Below are positions 17,168 through 24,733 of a stretch of 64,000 nucleotides of DNA, piece after piece. The stretch comes from Gammaproteobacteria bacterium (GTDB lineage: Bacteria; Pseudomonadota; Gammaproteobacteria; Pseudomonadales; Pseudohongiellaceae). Each line of letters starts with the position of its first letter. Position 1 is the first letter of the stretch. A program made the translations under genes and the position numbers. The stretch spans positions 1 to 64,000 of the forward strand of contig PBYU01000002.1 in NCBI GenBank assembly GCA_002730035.1. Direction: 5' to 3'. A model generated the notes under the pieces. It saw nothing but the letters and a program-made list of their open reading frames with translations. It was not told the origin of the DNA and did no database searches.

Positions 17168-17842
17168 GTGTCAGTTTCTCGCGAAAATCCCCACAAGAAG
17201 ATTATTGTCGATTTCATCCGTCACGGTGAGCCGGAAGGTGGTGACATTCTCCGGGGCAGGGTCGATCCAGTACTAACCGATGCCGGTTGGGCACAGATGC
17301 GTACGGCTACGGCGCTGAACGATGCTAATCAGGCCTCGCCCAACACGCCGCCCTGGACCGAAATCATCACTTCACCCCTCAAGCGTTGCCGGCACTTTGC
17401 CGAGCGCACTGCTCAGCAGATAAATCTTCCAGCGTCAGTCATGGATCAGTGGCAGGAAATCGACTATGGAGATTGGGACGGCATGTTGGTCAGCGAATGG
17501 CGCAAAGTCGCGGCGGAGCAATTCAAGGCTTTCCGCGACGATCTCTCCGCGTTAGCACCGCCCAATGGAGAAGACTATCTGTCCTTCAAGCAGCGCGTGC
17601 TTGACGCCTGGCAAGCCGTTGCCGACAAGCCCGATGGGAGTCATCTGCTGGTAGTAACCCATGGCGGGGTGCTGCGGGTAATCCTTCCTACTGTTCTGGG
17701 TATGCCTTTGAATCGAAGTTTTCCGCTCTTCATACCCTTCGCCTGCTTCTCTCGCATATCGCTGCAGGAGGTTGAGGGCAAATTAACCGCAAGCCTGCTA
17801 TTTCACAACGGCGCCGAATACGGTGCCGGCCCACTTGGGTGA
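17168..17842 (+). CDS. histidine phosphatase family protein
   Basis: The 224-residue member of the phosphoglycerate-mutase-like superfamily has the phosphohistidine motif IRHGEPEGG, a second arginine in TSPLKRCRHFA, an acidic EIDYGDWDG and the second histidine in VVTHGGVLRV. The start is GTG at 17168, four bases after the ribA stop. Family members include CobC alpha-ribazole phosphatase and sugar or nucleotide phosphatases. A cobalamin cluster begins 1.3 kb downstream, which makes CobC thinkable but not shown. It is likely cytoplasmic. Confidence 0.8.
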   Translation: MSVSRENPHKKIIVDFIRHGEPEGGDILRGRVDPVLTDAGWAQMRTATALNDANQASPNTPPWTEIITSPLKRCRHFAERTAQQINLPASVMDQWQEIDYGDWDGMLVSEWRKVAAEQFKAFRDDLSALAPPNGEDYLSFKQRVLDAWQAVADKPDGSHLLVVTHGGVLRVILPTVLGMPLNRSFPLFIPFACFSRISLQEVEGKLTASLLFHNGAEYGAGPLG

Positions 17843-18020
17843 TAAATCGAAAACACCTGAAATCAGCTTTTTCATAATACTACCCAGGCCTTTTCTCTCG
17901 TTTCATCCGTTTCAACTCTTGCTACGAATCCGAATTGCAAATTGACTCCATTGTGATGATACACGGGTTGTATGAATAGAAGCCGAACGTGAATACCATA
18001 TTGAGGCCAGGATTTACGCC

Positions 18021-18098
18021 ATGATTTCTGGTTTAAAGATTGCCGGCATTAGCGTAGAGTTTGAGCCCGGCGGAGGACACTTCACATTGAAACCCTGA
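18021..18098 (+). CDS. candidate 25-residue small protein
   Basis: An ATG at 18021 with AGGA eight bases upstream opens a 25-codon frame rich in Gly and hydrophobic residues, with EFEPGGGHF in its middle, ending in TGA at 18096-18098. It lies 25 bases before the methyltransferase gene. No family is recognised. The only support is the ribosome-binding site and position, so it could be chance. Confidence 0.25.
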   Translation: MISGLKIAGISVEFEPGGGHFTLKP

Positions 18099-18123
18099 AC
18101 CAACAACCAATAGCTCTTCTGCT

Positions 18124-18993
18124 ATGCCCAATGATCTCGAACCATTAACCGAGCTGGCCGTTTACTCATTCCAAAACGCTCTACAGCTTTGCGTGGAAGA
18201 ACATGCCTGCTGTGATTATCACCGCATCTGGAGCCTGGCGCGTCTGGCCAATCCCATCGGCCCAAACCTGGCGGGATGGCAGTTCTTGCACCGGCAACTG
18301 GCGATTCTTACAGATACTCAGCCCTCGCCCCGAGTACTAATATCCGGCGCTGCTGATACCGGGCTGTTGTCACTGGTGTTAGCAGGATTAAAAGACAGTC
18401 ATGCCAATGCTCAAATTATTCTCGTAGATCGCTGTGCTACGCCGGTACGGCAGAACGAACAGTTGTGTGAGAAGCTAAATGCTGATGCGCAATTTTATGT
18501 CGCTGACATACTGAATTTCGATGGTGAACCGGTCGATGTAATCCTCGCCCATTCCTTCCTGAATTTTTTCGATCCCGCTGAGCGTGGCGACTTGTTTGCT
18601 AACTGGGCGCGGCTTCTGAACCCAAATGGAAAGATATTGCTGTCGAACCGAATTGAACAGCAACCTGGAGTGAAGCTGGATCCCCCGTCTTGTGCAGACC
18701 TTGAATCACGCTTGAATGTACTCAAAAAAGTAGCTAACACACTTGAGTTGAATGATGTTGACCAGAAAAGCTTGATAGATGCAGCAAAGCGTTGCCGGTC
18801 AAAGGAGTTGACATCAAAACCTGCATTTACCGATCTGGAGCTGGGCGAAATAGTCAGGTCTACCGGGTTACAACTTCAGAGCCTCAGTCTGCATGAACAA
18901 AGTGCCCGCAAAGGCAAGGGGCCGCTGGCGACTGCTTACAGTGATCAGGGCAAGCGTGCCGAAATCGTACAGCAAAGAGTCAGGGTTGATTGA
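18124..18993 (+). CDS. class I SAM-dependent methyltransferase
   Basis: The 289-residue soluble protein has a motif I-like loop VLISGAADTGLL (about 75-86), an acidic residue at the end of the second strand (IILVDRC), a DVILAHSFLNFF motif IV and a NPNGKILLSNR motif V, fitting a Rossmann methyltransferase. The N terminus contains clustered residues EEHACCDYHR. The target is unknown. It is convergent with cobO and separated from the phosphatase by about 280 bases. The start lacks a good Shine-Dalgarno, so the exact N terminus is uncertain. Confidence 0.7.
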   Translation: MPNDLEPLTELAVYSFQNALQLCVEEHACCDYHRIWSLARLANPIGPNLAGWQFLHRQLAILTDTQPSPRVLISGAADTGLLSLVLAGLKDSHANAQIILVDRCATPVRQNEQLCEKLNADAQFYVADILNFDGEPVDVILAHSFLNFFDPAERGDLFANWARLLNPNGKILLSNRIEQQPGVKLDPPSCADLESRLNVLKKVANTLELNDVDQKSLIDAAKRCRSKELTSKPAFTDLELGEIVRSTGLQLQSLSLHEQSARKGKGPLATAYSDQGKRAEIVQQRVRVD

Positions 18994-19008
18994 TTTAGCG
19001 TAGAAACG

Positions 19009-19038
19009 GAATCAGGGGAGTGGGCAAGCCCACATTCC
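19009..19038. terminator. hairpin between convergent genes
   Basis: TGGG-CAAG-CCCA, extended by outer GGAAT and ATTCC, forms an interrupted stem-loop between the methyltransferase stop and the cobO 3' end. There is no clear T run on either side, so a terminator role is only suggested by position. Confidence 0.3.
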
Positions 19039-19095
19039 ACAGGTTAACTAAAAACAGGTTGATATCGACCGCTTGGCAGTATGTTCAGAGGGTTC

Positions 19096-19704
19096 TTAGT
19101 AGTCGATGCCCTTCTGAACCTTAACACCGGCATGAAAGGCATGTTTGGTTTCGCTCAGCTCCGATACCGTATCTGCCAATTCCAACAATTCCTTCGAGGC
19201 GTTGCGCCCGGTAACCACGACGTGTTGGTTCGGGGGTCGATTCTCCAATGCGCTTAAAACCGTCGGCTTATCGAGATAGCCGTAGGTGAGCATGTATGTC
19301 AGTTCATCGAGGATAACTAAATCAACCGATTCATCCTGCAACAGCGCTGCTGCCTTTTCCCAGGTAGCAACCGCTGCCGCAATATCTTTCTCCCGGTCTT
19401 GAGTGTCCCAGGTAAAACCGGTTTTCATAACATAAAATTCCACCAGAGGGTTTTCTTCGAATAGCATGTGTTCTCCACAATCCCAAAGCCCCTTGATGAA
19501 TTGAACGACGCCGCAGCGCATACCGTGGCCAACGCTTCTAGCCAGCATGCCGAAAGCGGAAGTGCTCTTGCCCTTGCCATTACCGGTTAACACCACCATC
19601 ACACCCTTATCGATGGTCGCCTGAGCGATTTTTTCATCGATGTGCTCTTTCTTTCTCTGCATAGCCTTCTTGTGGCGCTTATTGCGTTCTTCTATTTTAG
19701 ACAC
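19096..19704 (-). CDS. cobO: corrinoid adenosyltransferase
   Basis: This 202-residue CobO/BtuR-type ATP:cob(I)alamin adenosyltransferase has a basic N terminus (about 1-28), the P-loop TGNGKGKSTSAFG, VQFIKGLWDCGE and the Walker B-like LVILDELTYML. It attaches the 5'-deoxyadenosyl group to imported or salvaged corrinoids. It begins 44 bases after the btuB stop on the same strand, so it probably shares the btuB transcript and its cobalamin riboswitch. Confidence 0.95.
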   Translation of the reverse strand: MSKIEERNKRHKKAMQRKKEHIDEKIAQATIDKGVMVVLTGNGKGKSTSAFGMLARSVGHGMRCGVVQFIKGLWDCGEHMLFEENPLVEFYVMKTGFTWDTQDREKDIAAAVATWEKAAALLQDESVDLVILDELTYMLTYGYLDKPTVLSALENRPPNQHVVVTGRNASKELLELADTVSELSETKHAFHAGVKVQKGIDY

Positions 19705-19748
19705 CTTATTTGCTCCGTACTAAGAGGTTCCTATGCTATTGGAATCGA

Positions 19749-21626
19749 CTAAAAGCTTACCCGAATACCAATATAGGAAGCCTGCTCCGGCGAATTGTAA
19801 TCCAGAATTTCCTGGTACGCTTCGTCAAAGGCATTTTCTAATCTGCCGACTATCTCAATGGTCTCTGTCAGCTTAAACCTGGCCGTCATATCCAGCACAT
19901 CGAAATTATCCAGCACATAATCTACCGGGCTGCCAAACACCGCATCTACTGAGTCTTTCGAAACACGGTAGAAAGCATTGATGTTTAATCGATTGTCCAG
20001 GCCGGAATAAGACACTCCAAGATTAGCTAGTTGTTCCGGCCTCCTTAAGCGTTGTTGACCATTGGGGCGTTCAGTTTCGTTAAATGTGTAGGTGGCTAGT
20101 AGCTGCCAATTTGCATTCAATGTGTAGTCAGCAGTTAACTCGAATCCTTCTGAGGTGCTGACACCTAGATTCTGTAGATAACCGCTAAAGGACGCCGCAT
20201 CGAAATAGATGGCGTCTTCAACTTCTTGATCGAAATACACTGCTTCGAGACGTAGATCATTGCCGATGAAATATTCGGCACCTATCTCGAAGCCATCACT
20301 ACTCTCTTCGGTCAAAACAACCAGGGAAGCCGGTGGATATGCAAATAGTCCACCATTGTAGGCCATTTCGGATAGGCTGGGCGCGCGGAATCCGGTGCCG
20401 AAGCTGGCTTTGACTTTCAGTGTATTGCTGCTGCCTAGACTGATCAAATAGGCGGTGCTGAGACGATAGCTTGTGTGACTGCCAAAATCATCATTCTCAT
20501 CCTGCCGAATCCCTGCGGTAAAAAACAGACTATCAGAGAAGTCGCTCAAAACTTCAAGATAGTATCCTTCGTTGTCGCGAGTTTCTCCGTTCGCGAATTC
20601 TTCCTCGAAATCGGCGCCAAACACCAGATCGAACCCGGGCAGATTGTTCAGGTTGCCAATGTATTCGACTCTATCCAACTCGCCTATCGAACTAAATCCG
20701 GGTACGCCGAGTGTATAGTTTTGACTTTCTGTATCAGTCGATGAATAGGCCAGAGAGTGGCTCATGTTTTCGTTGCTATAGCTGCCAGATATTCTAGTGG
20801 CTTCTAGGTCGTAATTTGAATCACAATCATGCACGGTCCCGCCTGAGTAACAGCCGTCGAATTCAGTTTCACCCTGAACATCGCGATGCACTATATCGAA
20901 GCGGAAGCCCTCACCCAGATTAAAGCCCGCCCTGGCATGCACGGTGGTATTACTATAACCGTCATCATCCATGAGCTCTGCATCGGAAATCCGAGTATTG
21001 AATCCGTCAGTCTCAAAATCCGTTGCCGTGACATAGAAGTCTCCAATCTCGTTACCCCCTCCGATAGAGGCGGCAAGCTGATCGGTACCGAAGCTGCCAG
21101 ACTGACCGTTTAAAGAGCCGGTGAGACCTTCAATATCGCGTCTGGAACTAATATTGATGACGCCGCCCGCATCTGCCCCATAGCTCAAGCCTTGAGGACC
21201 TCGCAGTACTTCAATTTTGTCTACTCCGGAGCTCATCACGTGTTCAAGCTGCGGCCCCACTTGTGTGCCGGCTGGATCTGACAGTTTCAGCCCATCGAAC
21301 AGAGCCAGAGTGCGAAAGCCTTCTTCACCACGAATTCGTAGAGAAGTTTGTGTGCCCATGCCTCCGCTTCGGCTTACGCCGATGGCAGGTAATTGTCGAA
21401 TCACATCGGTAAGCGCGGAATTGCCATAGGCACGGATTTCCTGCTCGTTTAACACAGAGATCGATGTACCTATCTGTTTTAGTGGCACTGGTACGCGGTT
21501 CGCGACCACTACAATTTCTTCTAATGGATTTTCAATGGCTTGATTTGAAGTGGTTTGCCCGTCAGCCGAGGTTTGCATTAGCAAAGTGATCGCTGAGCAG
21601 GTCAATAGCGATAGAGTAGTTTTCAT
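19749..21626 (-). CDS. btuB: TonB-dependent vitamin B12 receptor BtuB
   Basis: The 625-residue outer-membrane receptor has a signal peptide (cut near SADGQ), a TonB box-like EEIVVVANRVP, a plug domain (about 50-165, with IEVLRGPQGLSYGADAGGVINI) and a 22-strand barrel ending in an aromatic residue (IRVSF). Its length and plug resemble E. coli BtuB. It is preceded by a cobalamin riboswitch on the same strand and followed by cobO, which supports corrinoid as the ligand. Confidence 0.93.
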   Translation of the reverse strand: MKTTLSLLTCSAITLLMQTSADGQTTSNQAIENPLEEIVVVANRVPVPLKQIGTSISVLNEQEIRAYGNSALTDVIRQLPAIGVSRSGGMGTQTSLRIRGEEGFRTLALFDGLKLSDPAGTQVGPQLEHVMSSGVDKIEVLRGPQGLSYGADAGGVINISSRRDIEGLTGSLNGQSGSFGTDQLAASIGGGNEIGDFYVTATDFETDGFNTRISDAELMDDDGYSNTTVHARAGFNLGEGFRFDIVHRDVQGETEFDGCYSGGTVHDCDSNYDLEATRISGSYSNENMSHSLAYSSTDTESQNYTLGVPGFSSIGELDRVEYIGNLNNLPGFDLVFGADFEEEFANGETRDNEGYYLEVLSDFSDSLFFTAGIRQDENDDFGSHTSYRLSTAYLISLGSSNTLKVKASFGTGFRAPSLSEMAYNGGLFAYPPASLVVLTEESSDGFEIGAEYFIGNDLRLEAVYFDQEVEDAIYFDAASFSGYLQNLGVSTSEGFELTADYTLNANWQLLATYTFNETERPNGQQRLRRPEQLANLGVSYSGLDNRLNINAFYRVSKDSVDAVFGSPVDYVLDNFDVLDMTARFKLTETIEIVGRLENAFDEAYQEILDYNSPEQASYIGIRVSF

Positions 21627-21765
21627 AAAGAGTTCCCAATGAATCTGCTTGCCGTTTCCAGCAAGAAAATAATTTCAGTTTCACGAGGGAGGGGGTGCGG
21701 TAGTAGAACCTGAATCAGGTCCAACCACTGATGTAGCCCTCCGCTGCATCCAGGTAGTAACTTTT

Positions 21766-21899
21766 CAGGTTGGTATCGGACTTCTTAGCAAATCACGTAT
21801 TCGGATAACCCAGTGAATACGAATCTGCTGTCACCGTTGCGGGGGCAGTGTTGGAATTGAACCAACTTCCCATTAAATCTGGCTAAAGCCAGATACCTG
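21766..21899 (-). promoter_or_regulatory. cobalamin riboswitch controlling btuB-cobO
   Basis: Read on the minus strand, the element begins CAGGT (P1), continues with GGGAAGTTGGTTCAATTCC, the core TGCCCCCGCAACGGT, and ends near GTCCGATACC then AACCTG, the P1 partner. These are the conserved boxes of the adenosylcobalamin riboswitch. Downstream at 21707-21712 the minus strand offers a second CAGGTT that could compete for the 3' P1 strand as part of an expression platform. Corrinoid binding should repress btuB and cobO. Confidence 0.93.
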
Positions 21900-21909
21900 A
21901 TAAAGCGTA

Positions 21910-21936
21910 ATTGCATAGTCAGTACGACTATGCAAT
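21910..21936. repeat. perfect 11-bp inverted repeat at the btuB transcript start
   Basis: ATTGCATAGTC (21910-21920) and GACTATGCAAT (21926-21936) flank the 5 bases AGTAC. The dyad lies between the predicted btuB promoter and its riboswitch, at about the predicted first transcribed bases. It could be a 5' stabilising hairpin or an operator. Confidence 0.7.
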
Positions 21937-21943
21937 CGCGCGC

Positions 21944-21972
21944 AGTCTATAGTCTCGACGCGTCTTAGTCAA
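21944..21972 (-). promoter_or_regulatory. predicted promoter for btuB-cobO
   Basis: On the minus strand TTGACT (21967-21972) and TAGACT (21944-21949) are separated by 17 bases. Transcription would start near 21937, just before the inverted repeat and riboswitch. Confidence 0.45.
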
Positions 21973-22002
21973 TTAACGCGCCAAGGGCGTCATTCACTTA
22001 CT

Positions 22003-22031
22003 TTGACGAGCCGATAGTCACTGCATATAAT
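22003..22031 (+). promoter_or_regulatory. predicted strong promoter for the btuCDF operon
   Basis: TTGACG (22003-22008) and a consensus TATAAT (22026-22031) are separated by 17 bases. The predicted start lies a few bases before the plus-strand riboswitch at 22043. It is back-to-back with the btuB promoter, with 30 bases between the two -35 elements. Confidence 0.7.
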
Positions 22032-22042
22032 CAGCTGCGCTT

Positions 22043-22206
22043 CAGGTGCCTTTAATCTCAAGAGTTTTAACTTCAGATTTGGGTTAAACGGGAACGTCGG
22101 TGCGAATGATTACTGCAATGAAAGTACATTCCATGCCGCGGCTGCCCCCGCAACGGTAACCATGCATGCACACAGTGTGTAGTGATGGGAGCCCGATACC
22201 GGCCTG
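22043..22206 (+). promoter_or_regulatory. cobalamin riboswitch controlling the btuCDF operon
   Basis: The element starts CAGGTGCC, contains AAACGGGAACGTCGGTG, the core CTGCCCCCGCAACGGTAA and the terminal GAGCCCGATACC, and closes with GGCCTG, complementary to the 5' CAGG. All conserved cobalamin riboswitch boxes are present. It directly precedes a terminator-like hairpin and the cobQ remnant and btuC. Confidence 0.93.
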
Positions 22207-22235
22207 AAAGACAGTAGCCTGGAAGGCCTGTCTTT
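22207..22235 (+). terminator. expression-platform hairpin of the plus-strand riboswitch
   Basis: AAAGACAG (22207-22214) pairs with CTGTCTTT (22228-22235), with an inner GCC/GGC stem around TGGAA. It abuts the 3' strand of riboswitch P1 and ends in four T, so it looks like a riboswitch-controlled terminator, although the T run is short. Confidence 0.55.
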
Positions 22236-22469
22236 TGTGCATTTGGTGAGCAGAGCACTTCTTCTCACAGGTTGACGATTAAGCGGAGGGCTTGTCGGAG
22301 GCGGCTCACATTGAACCGCACAAGTCTATTACCTTCCTTATTCCGCTTCTGCCCCCACCAATTCCTTTTAGAATGGTGTATGGCAAGACGTAATTGGGAT
22401 TCGACAATGGTTTTTCATATAGGAAAAATGGCTGAGCAAAAAAAGTCAGTCCATGCAGGCATCGGCCCT

Positions 22470-22712
22470 ACCGAAATCGGCAGGGCGCAAGCTTGTTTTC
22501 TGGAACCGTCCAATGACATGAATCCAATTCTGATAAAACCTGAAAAAGATTCCAGTGCACAAATCGTCATTCATGGTGAGGCTCGTAATACGATGGATGC
22601 GAAGTCTTATCATGAGTTCAAGGCTAAAGCGCTGGATTTTGTTCTCGAGTCGTTTCAACGATTAGCTTCAGAGTATGAAGTCATCATAGTGGAGGGTGCA
22701 GGGAGCTCGGCT
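22470..22712 (+). pseudogene. cobQ (cobyric acid synthase) remnant
   Basis: A 156-codon frame (22272-22742) contains about 80 residues clearly matching an internal part of CobQ/CbiP: EIGRAQ, then EPSNDMNPILIKP, SAQIVIHGEARNTM and YEVIIVEGAGS. The N-terminal P-loop of CobQ is absent upstream. A few residues are lost between EIGRAQ and EPSNDMNP, and everything after EGAGS (about three quarters of the enzyme, including the glutamine amidotransferase) is missing where btuC begins. It is therefore a deletion remnant between the riboswitch and btuC. A peptide could still be translated from ATG 22407. Confidence 0.82.
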
Positions 22713-22741
22713 GTCTTTCCGTGCTCGAGGGAAGCCTCGTA

Positions 22742-23782
22742 ATGGGAAGAGTGGGAGTCCGCAAGGTAATGACAGTGCTGCTGGTGTCTGTTCCTGCCGT
22801 CATTCTGTTATACCTGGCGCTTGGACCTACAGTGATATCCCCGCTGCTGCTGTTTAATTCTTCCGCCACAGCGGCAGATCCAATGCTGGCCAGAGACGCC
22901 CTTATCCTATCCGCTATTCGCTTACCGAGAGTTCTAATGGCCGGCCTGGTAGGCGCTTCCCTGGCGTGTTGCGGCGCGGCGATGCAGGGCTTGTTTCGAA
23001 ATCCATTGGCTGATCCTTCGCTGATTGGTGTGTCAAGCGGTGCCTCGGCCGGCGCGAGTTTCAGTATCGTTATCGGTGCAGGCTGGATCGACAGCAGTGC
23101 AATACTCGGCTTGTCAGTAGTGAGTCTTGGTGCAGTCGTGGGTGCAATAATCGCGGTTTTCCTGGTGTATCGATTAGCCACCAATCGCTATGGGACATCG
23201 GTGGTAACCATGTTACTCAGTGGGGTTGCTATTGGAGCCGTGGCCAGTGCACTGAACAGCCTGTTCAGCTACTTCGCCGACAGTGATATGTTGCGGCGCA
23301 TCAGCATCTGGCAAATGGGCAATCTGGACGGCGCCACCTGGGAGCGGGTATTCCTCATATTTGTCGTCGCACTCATTCTGTGCTGGCGCTTGCCGCAGCA
23401 TTGCAGAGCACTCAACGCCTTTCTCCTGGGCGAGTCCGAAGCACGCTATCTCGGCATTCGAGTGGAGCGAGTGAAAAAGGAGCTGGTACTAATTACCGCC
23501 CTGGCGGTAGGGATTGGTGTCGTAGTCTGTGGAAACATCGCGTTCGTGGGTTTGGTGGTGCCACATATACTACGCAGTTTGATTGGGCCGGATCATCGGA
23601 CGCTTATCCCGGCCTCCGCGTTGGCTGGGGCGATATTGCTTATAGTCGCAGACATAGTTGCGCGTACGGTTATTGCACCGGCTGAATTGCCGGCTGGAAT
23701 TCTTACCTCCCTGGTTGGCGCGCCGGTTTTCTTTTTCCTGCTGGTGAAAAGCAAAGTCCTTAATAATCCGGAGCGACTCTAG
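22742..23782 (+). CDS. btuC: FecCD-family ABC permease, probably BtuC for vitamin B12
   Basis: The 346-residue inner-membrane permease has about ten transmembrane segments. Family signatures include RLPRVLMAGLVGASLACCGAAMQG with FRNPLADPSLIGVSSGASAGA (landmarks in residues about 60-105), LGIRVERVK, and GNIAFVGLVVPHILR near 265. The start ATG 22742 has GAGGGAAG seven bases upstream; a GTG at 22721 is an alternative. Riboswitch control and the BtuF-like partner indicate corrinoid import, although the sequence itself is close to haem permeases of the HmuU type. Confidence 0.85.
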   Translation: MGRVGVRKVMTVLLVSVPAVILLYLALGPTVISPLLLFNSSATAADPMLARDALILSAIRLPRVLMAGLVGASLACCGAAMQGLFRNPLADPSLIGVSSGASAGASFSIVIGAGWIDSSAILGLSVVSLGAVVGAIIAVFLVYRLATNRYGTSVVTMLLSGVAIGAVASALNSLFSYFADSDMLRRISIWQMGNLDGATWERVFLIFVVALILCWRLPQHCRALNAFLLGESEARYLGIRVERVKKELVLITALAVGIGVVVCGNIAFVGLVVPHILRSLIGPDHRTLIPASALAGAILLIVADIVARTVIAPAELPAGILTSLVGAPVFFFLLVKSKVLNNPERL

Positions 23783-23791
23783 GACGACCTT

Positions 23792-24565
23792 ATGATTCTT
23801 GAGCTGAGAAATCTGAGCGCACTAATTTCATCGCAAATATCTCTGCGCAACATAGAGTTCGCTGTCGATGCCGGTAAAACCACCATCATTATCGGACCGA
23901 ACGGCGCCGGTAAAACCAGTTTGCTGCGGGCAATTTGTGGAGACTTACCGCTCAGTTCCGGACAAGTGCTATTAAATTCAAAGGCGCTAGATGATTGGCC
24001 GGTAAACAAGCGGGCAACTCTGCTTGCCATATTGCCGCAGCGATCAACATTGGAATTTCCTTTTACCGTGGAAGAAGTGGTGACGATGGGCCGTATTCCT
24101 CACAGTACTTCCAATCAGCGCAATCGTGAGATTGTAGGCGAGGCCTTAGACTTGGTCGATTGTCAGCATTTGCAGCACCGCTCCTTTATCAATCTTTCAG
24201 GCGGCGAAAAACAACGTGTCCAGCTGGCCCGGGTTGCCGCGCAAATATGGGAGCCGTCAGCTAGTGGGGAACGATGCCTGATACTCGACGAGCCCTCCGC
24301 ATCTTTGGACCTGGCGCACCAGGAAATGATAGTTACCATGCTGCGGCATTTTAATGAACAGGGTGCGGCCAGTTTAGTCGTGCTGCATGATCTTAACCTC
24401 GCCGCAAAATGTGGCGATGCAATTGTGATGCTCAAACAGGGCCGAGTAGCTGCACTTGGAACGCCAGAAGAGGTCCTAAAAGAAGATTGTCTCAATGCTG
24501 TTTTCGATATTCGTTCTCGGGTAATCGAGAATCCGCTGAGTAATAAACCGATGGTAGTCACATGA
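23792..24565 (+). CDS. btuD: ABC transporter ATPase, probably BtuD (HmuV-like)
   Basis: The 257-residue ATPase has Walker A IGPNGAGKTSLL, Q-loop AILPQRSTL, signature NLSGGEKQRV and Walker B CLILDEPSASLDL. The insert WEPSASGER before Walker B resembles HmuV-type haem ATPases, so the sequence alone does not separate haem from B12. The operon position, ten bases after btuC and behind a cobalamin riboswitch, favours B12. Its stop overlaps the ATG of a small ORF by ATGA. Confidence 0.85.
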   Translation: MILELRNLSALISSQISLRNIEFAVDAGKTTIIIGPNGAGKTSLLRAICGDLPLSSGQVLLNSKALDDWPVNKRATLLAILPQRSTLEFPFTVEEVVTMGRIPHSTSNQRNREIVGEALDLVDCQHLQHRSFINLSGGEKQRVQLARVAAQIWEPSASGERCLILDEPSASLDLAHQEMIVTMLRHFNEQGAASLVVLHDLNLAAKCGDAIVMLKQGRVAALGTPEEVLKEDCLNAVFDIRSRVIENPLSNKPMVVT

Positions 24566-24702
24566 GTGTTAGAGAAGATTCGAAACAAGCAGCACGGCTA
24601 CAAATGATTCTCGATGGAGCCCGCTCGAATCGACAGACGCCAGACAGCTGCGGGCTTATCAGCTTGAAGATTTTCAGTGCCCAGGCAACAACAAATCGGT
24701 AA
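24562..24702 (+). CDS. 46-residue ORF translationally coupled to btuD
   Basis: The ATG overlaps the btuD stop codon (ATGA at 24562-24565), the usual sign of translational coupling. The 46-residue product starts MSVREDSKQAARLQMILDG, is basic and hydrophilic at first, and has one Cys; I recognise no family. It ends 31 bases before btuF. It could be a true small protein or the leftover 5' end of a deleted corrinoid gene, as with the cobQ remnant in the same operon. Confidence 0.4.
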   Translation: MSVREDSKQAARLQMILDGARSNRQTPDSCGLISLKIFSAQATTNR

Positions 24703-24733
24703 AATTCTGCAGCGCCTGAAATAGGGGAGGAAA

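Noticed and set aside
22742-24565. Haem importer HmuUV
   Set aside because: The permease and ATPase do resemble haem transporters, but the cobalamin riboswitch, the cobQ remnant and the BtuF-like partner make B12 the better call.
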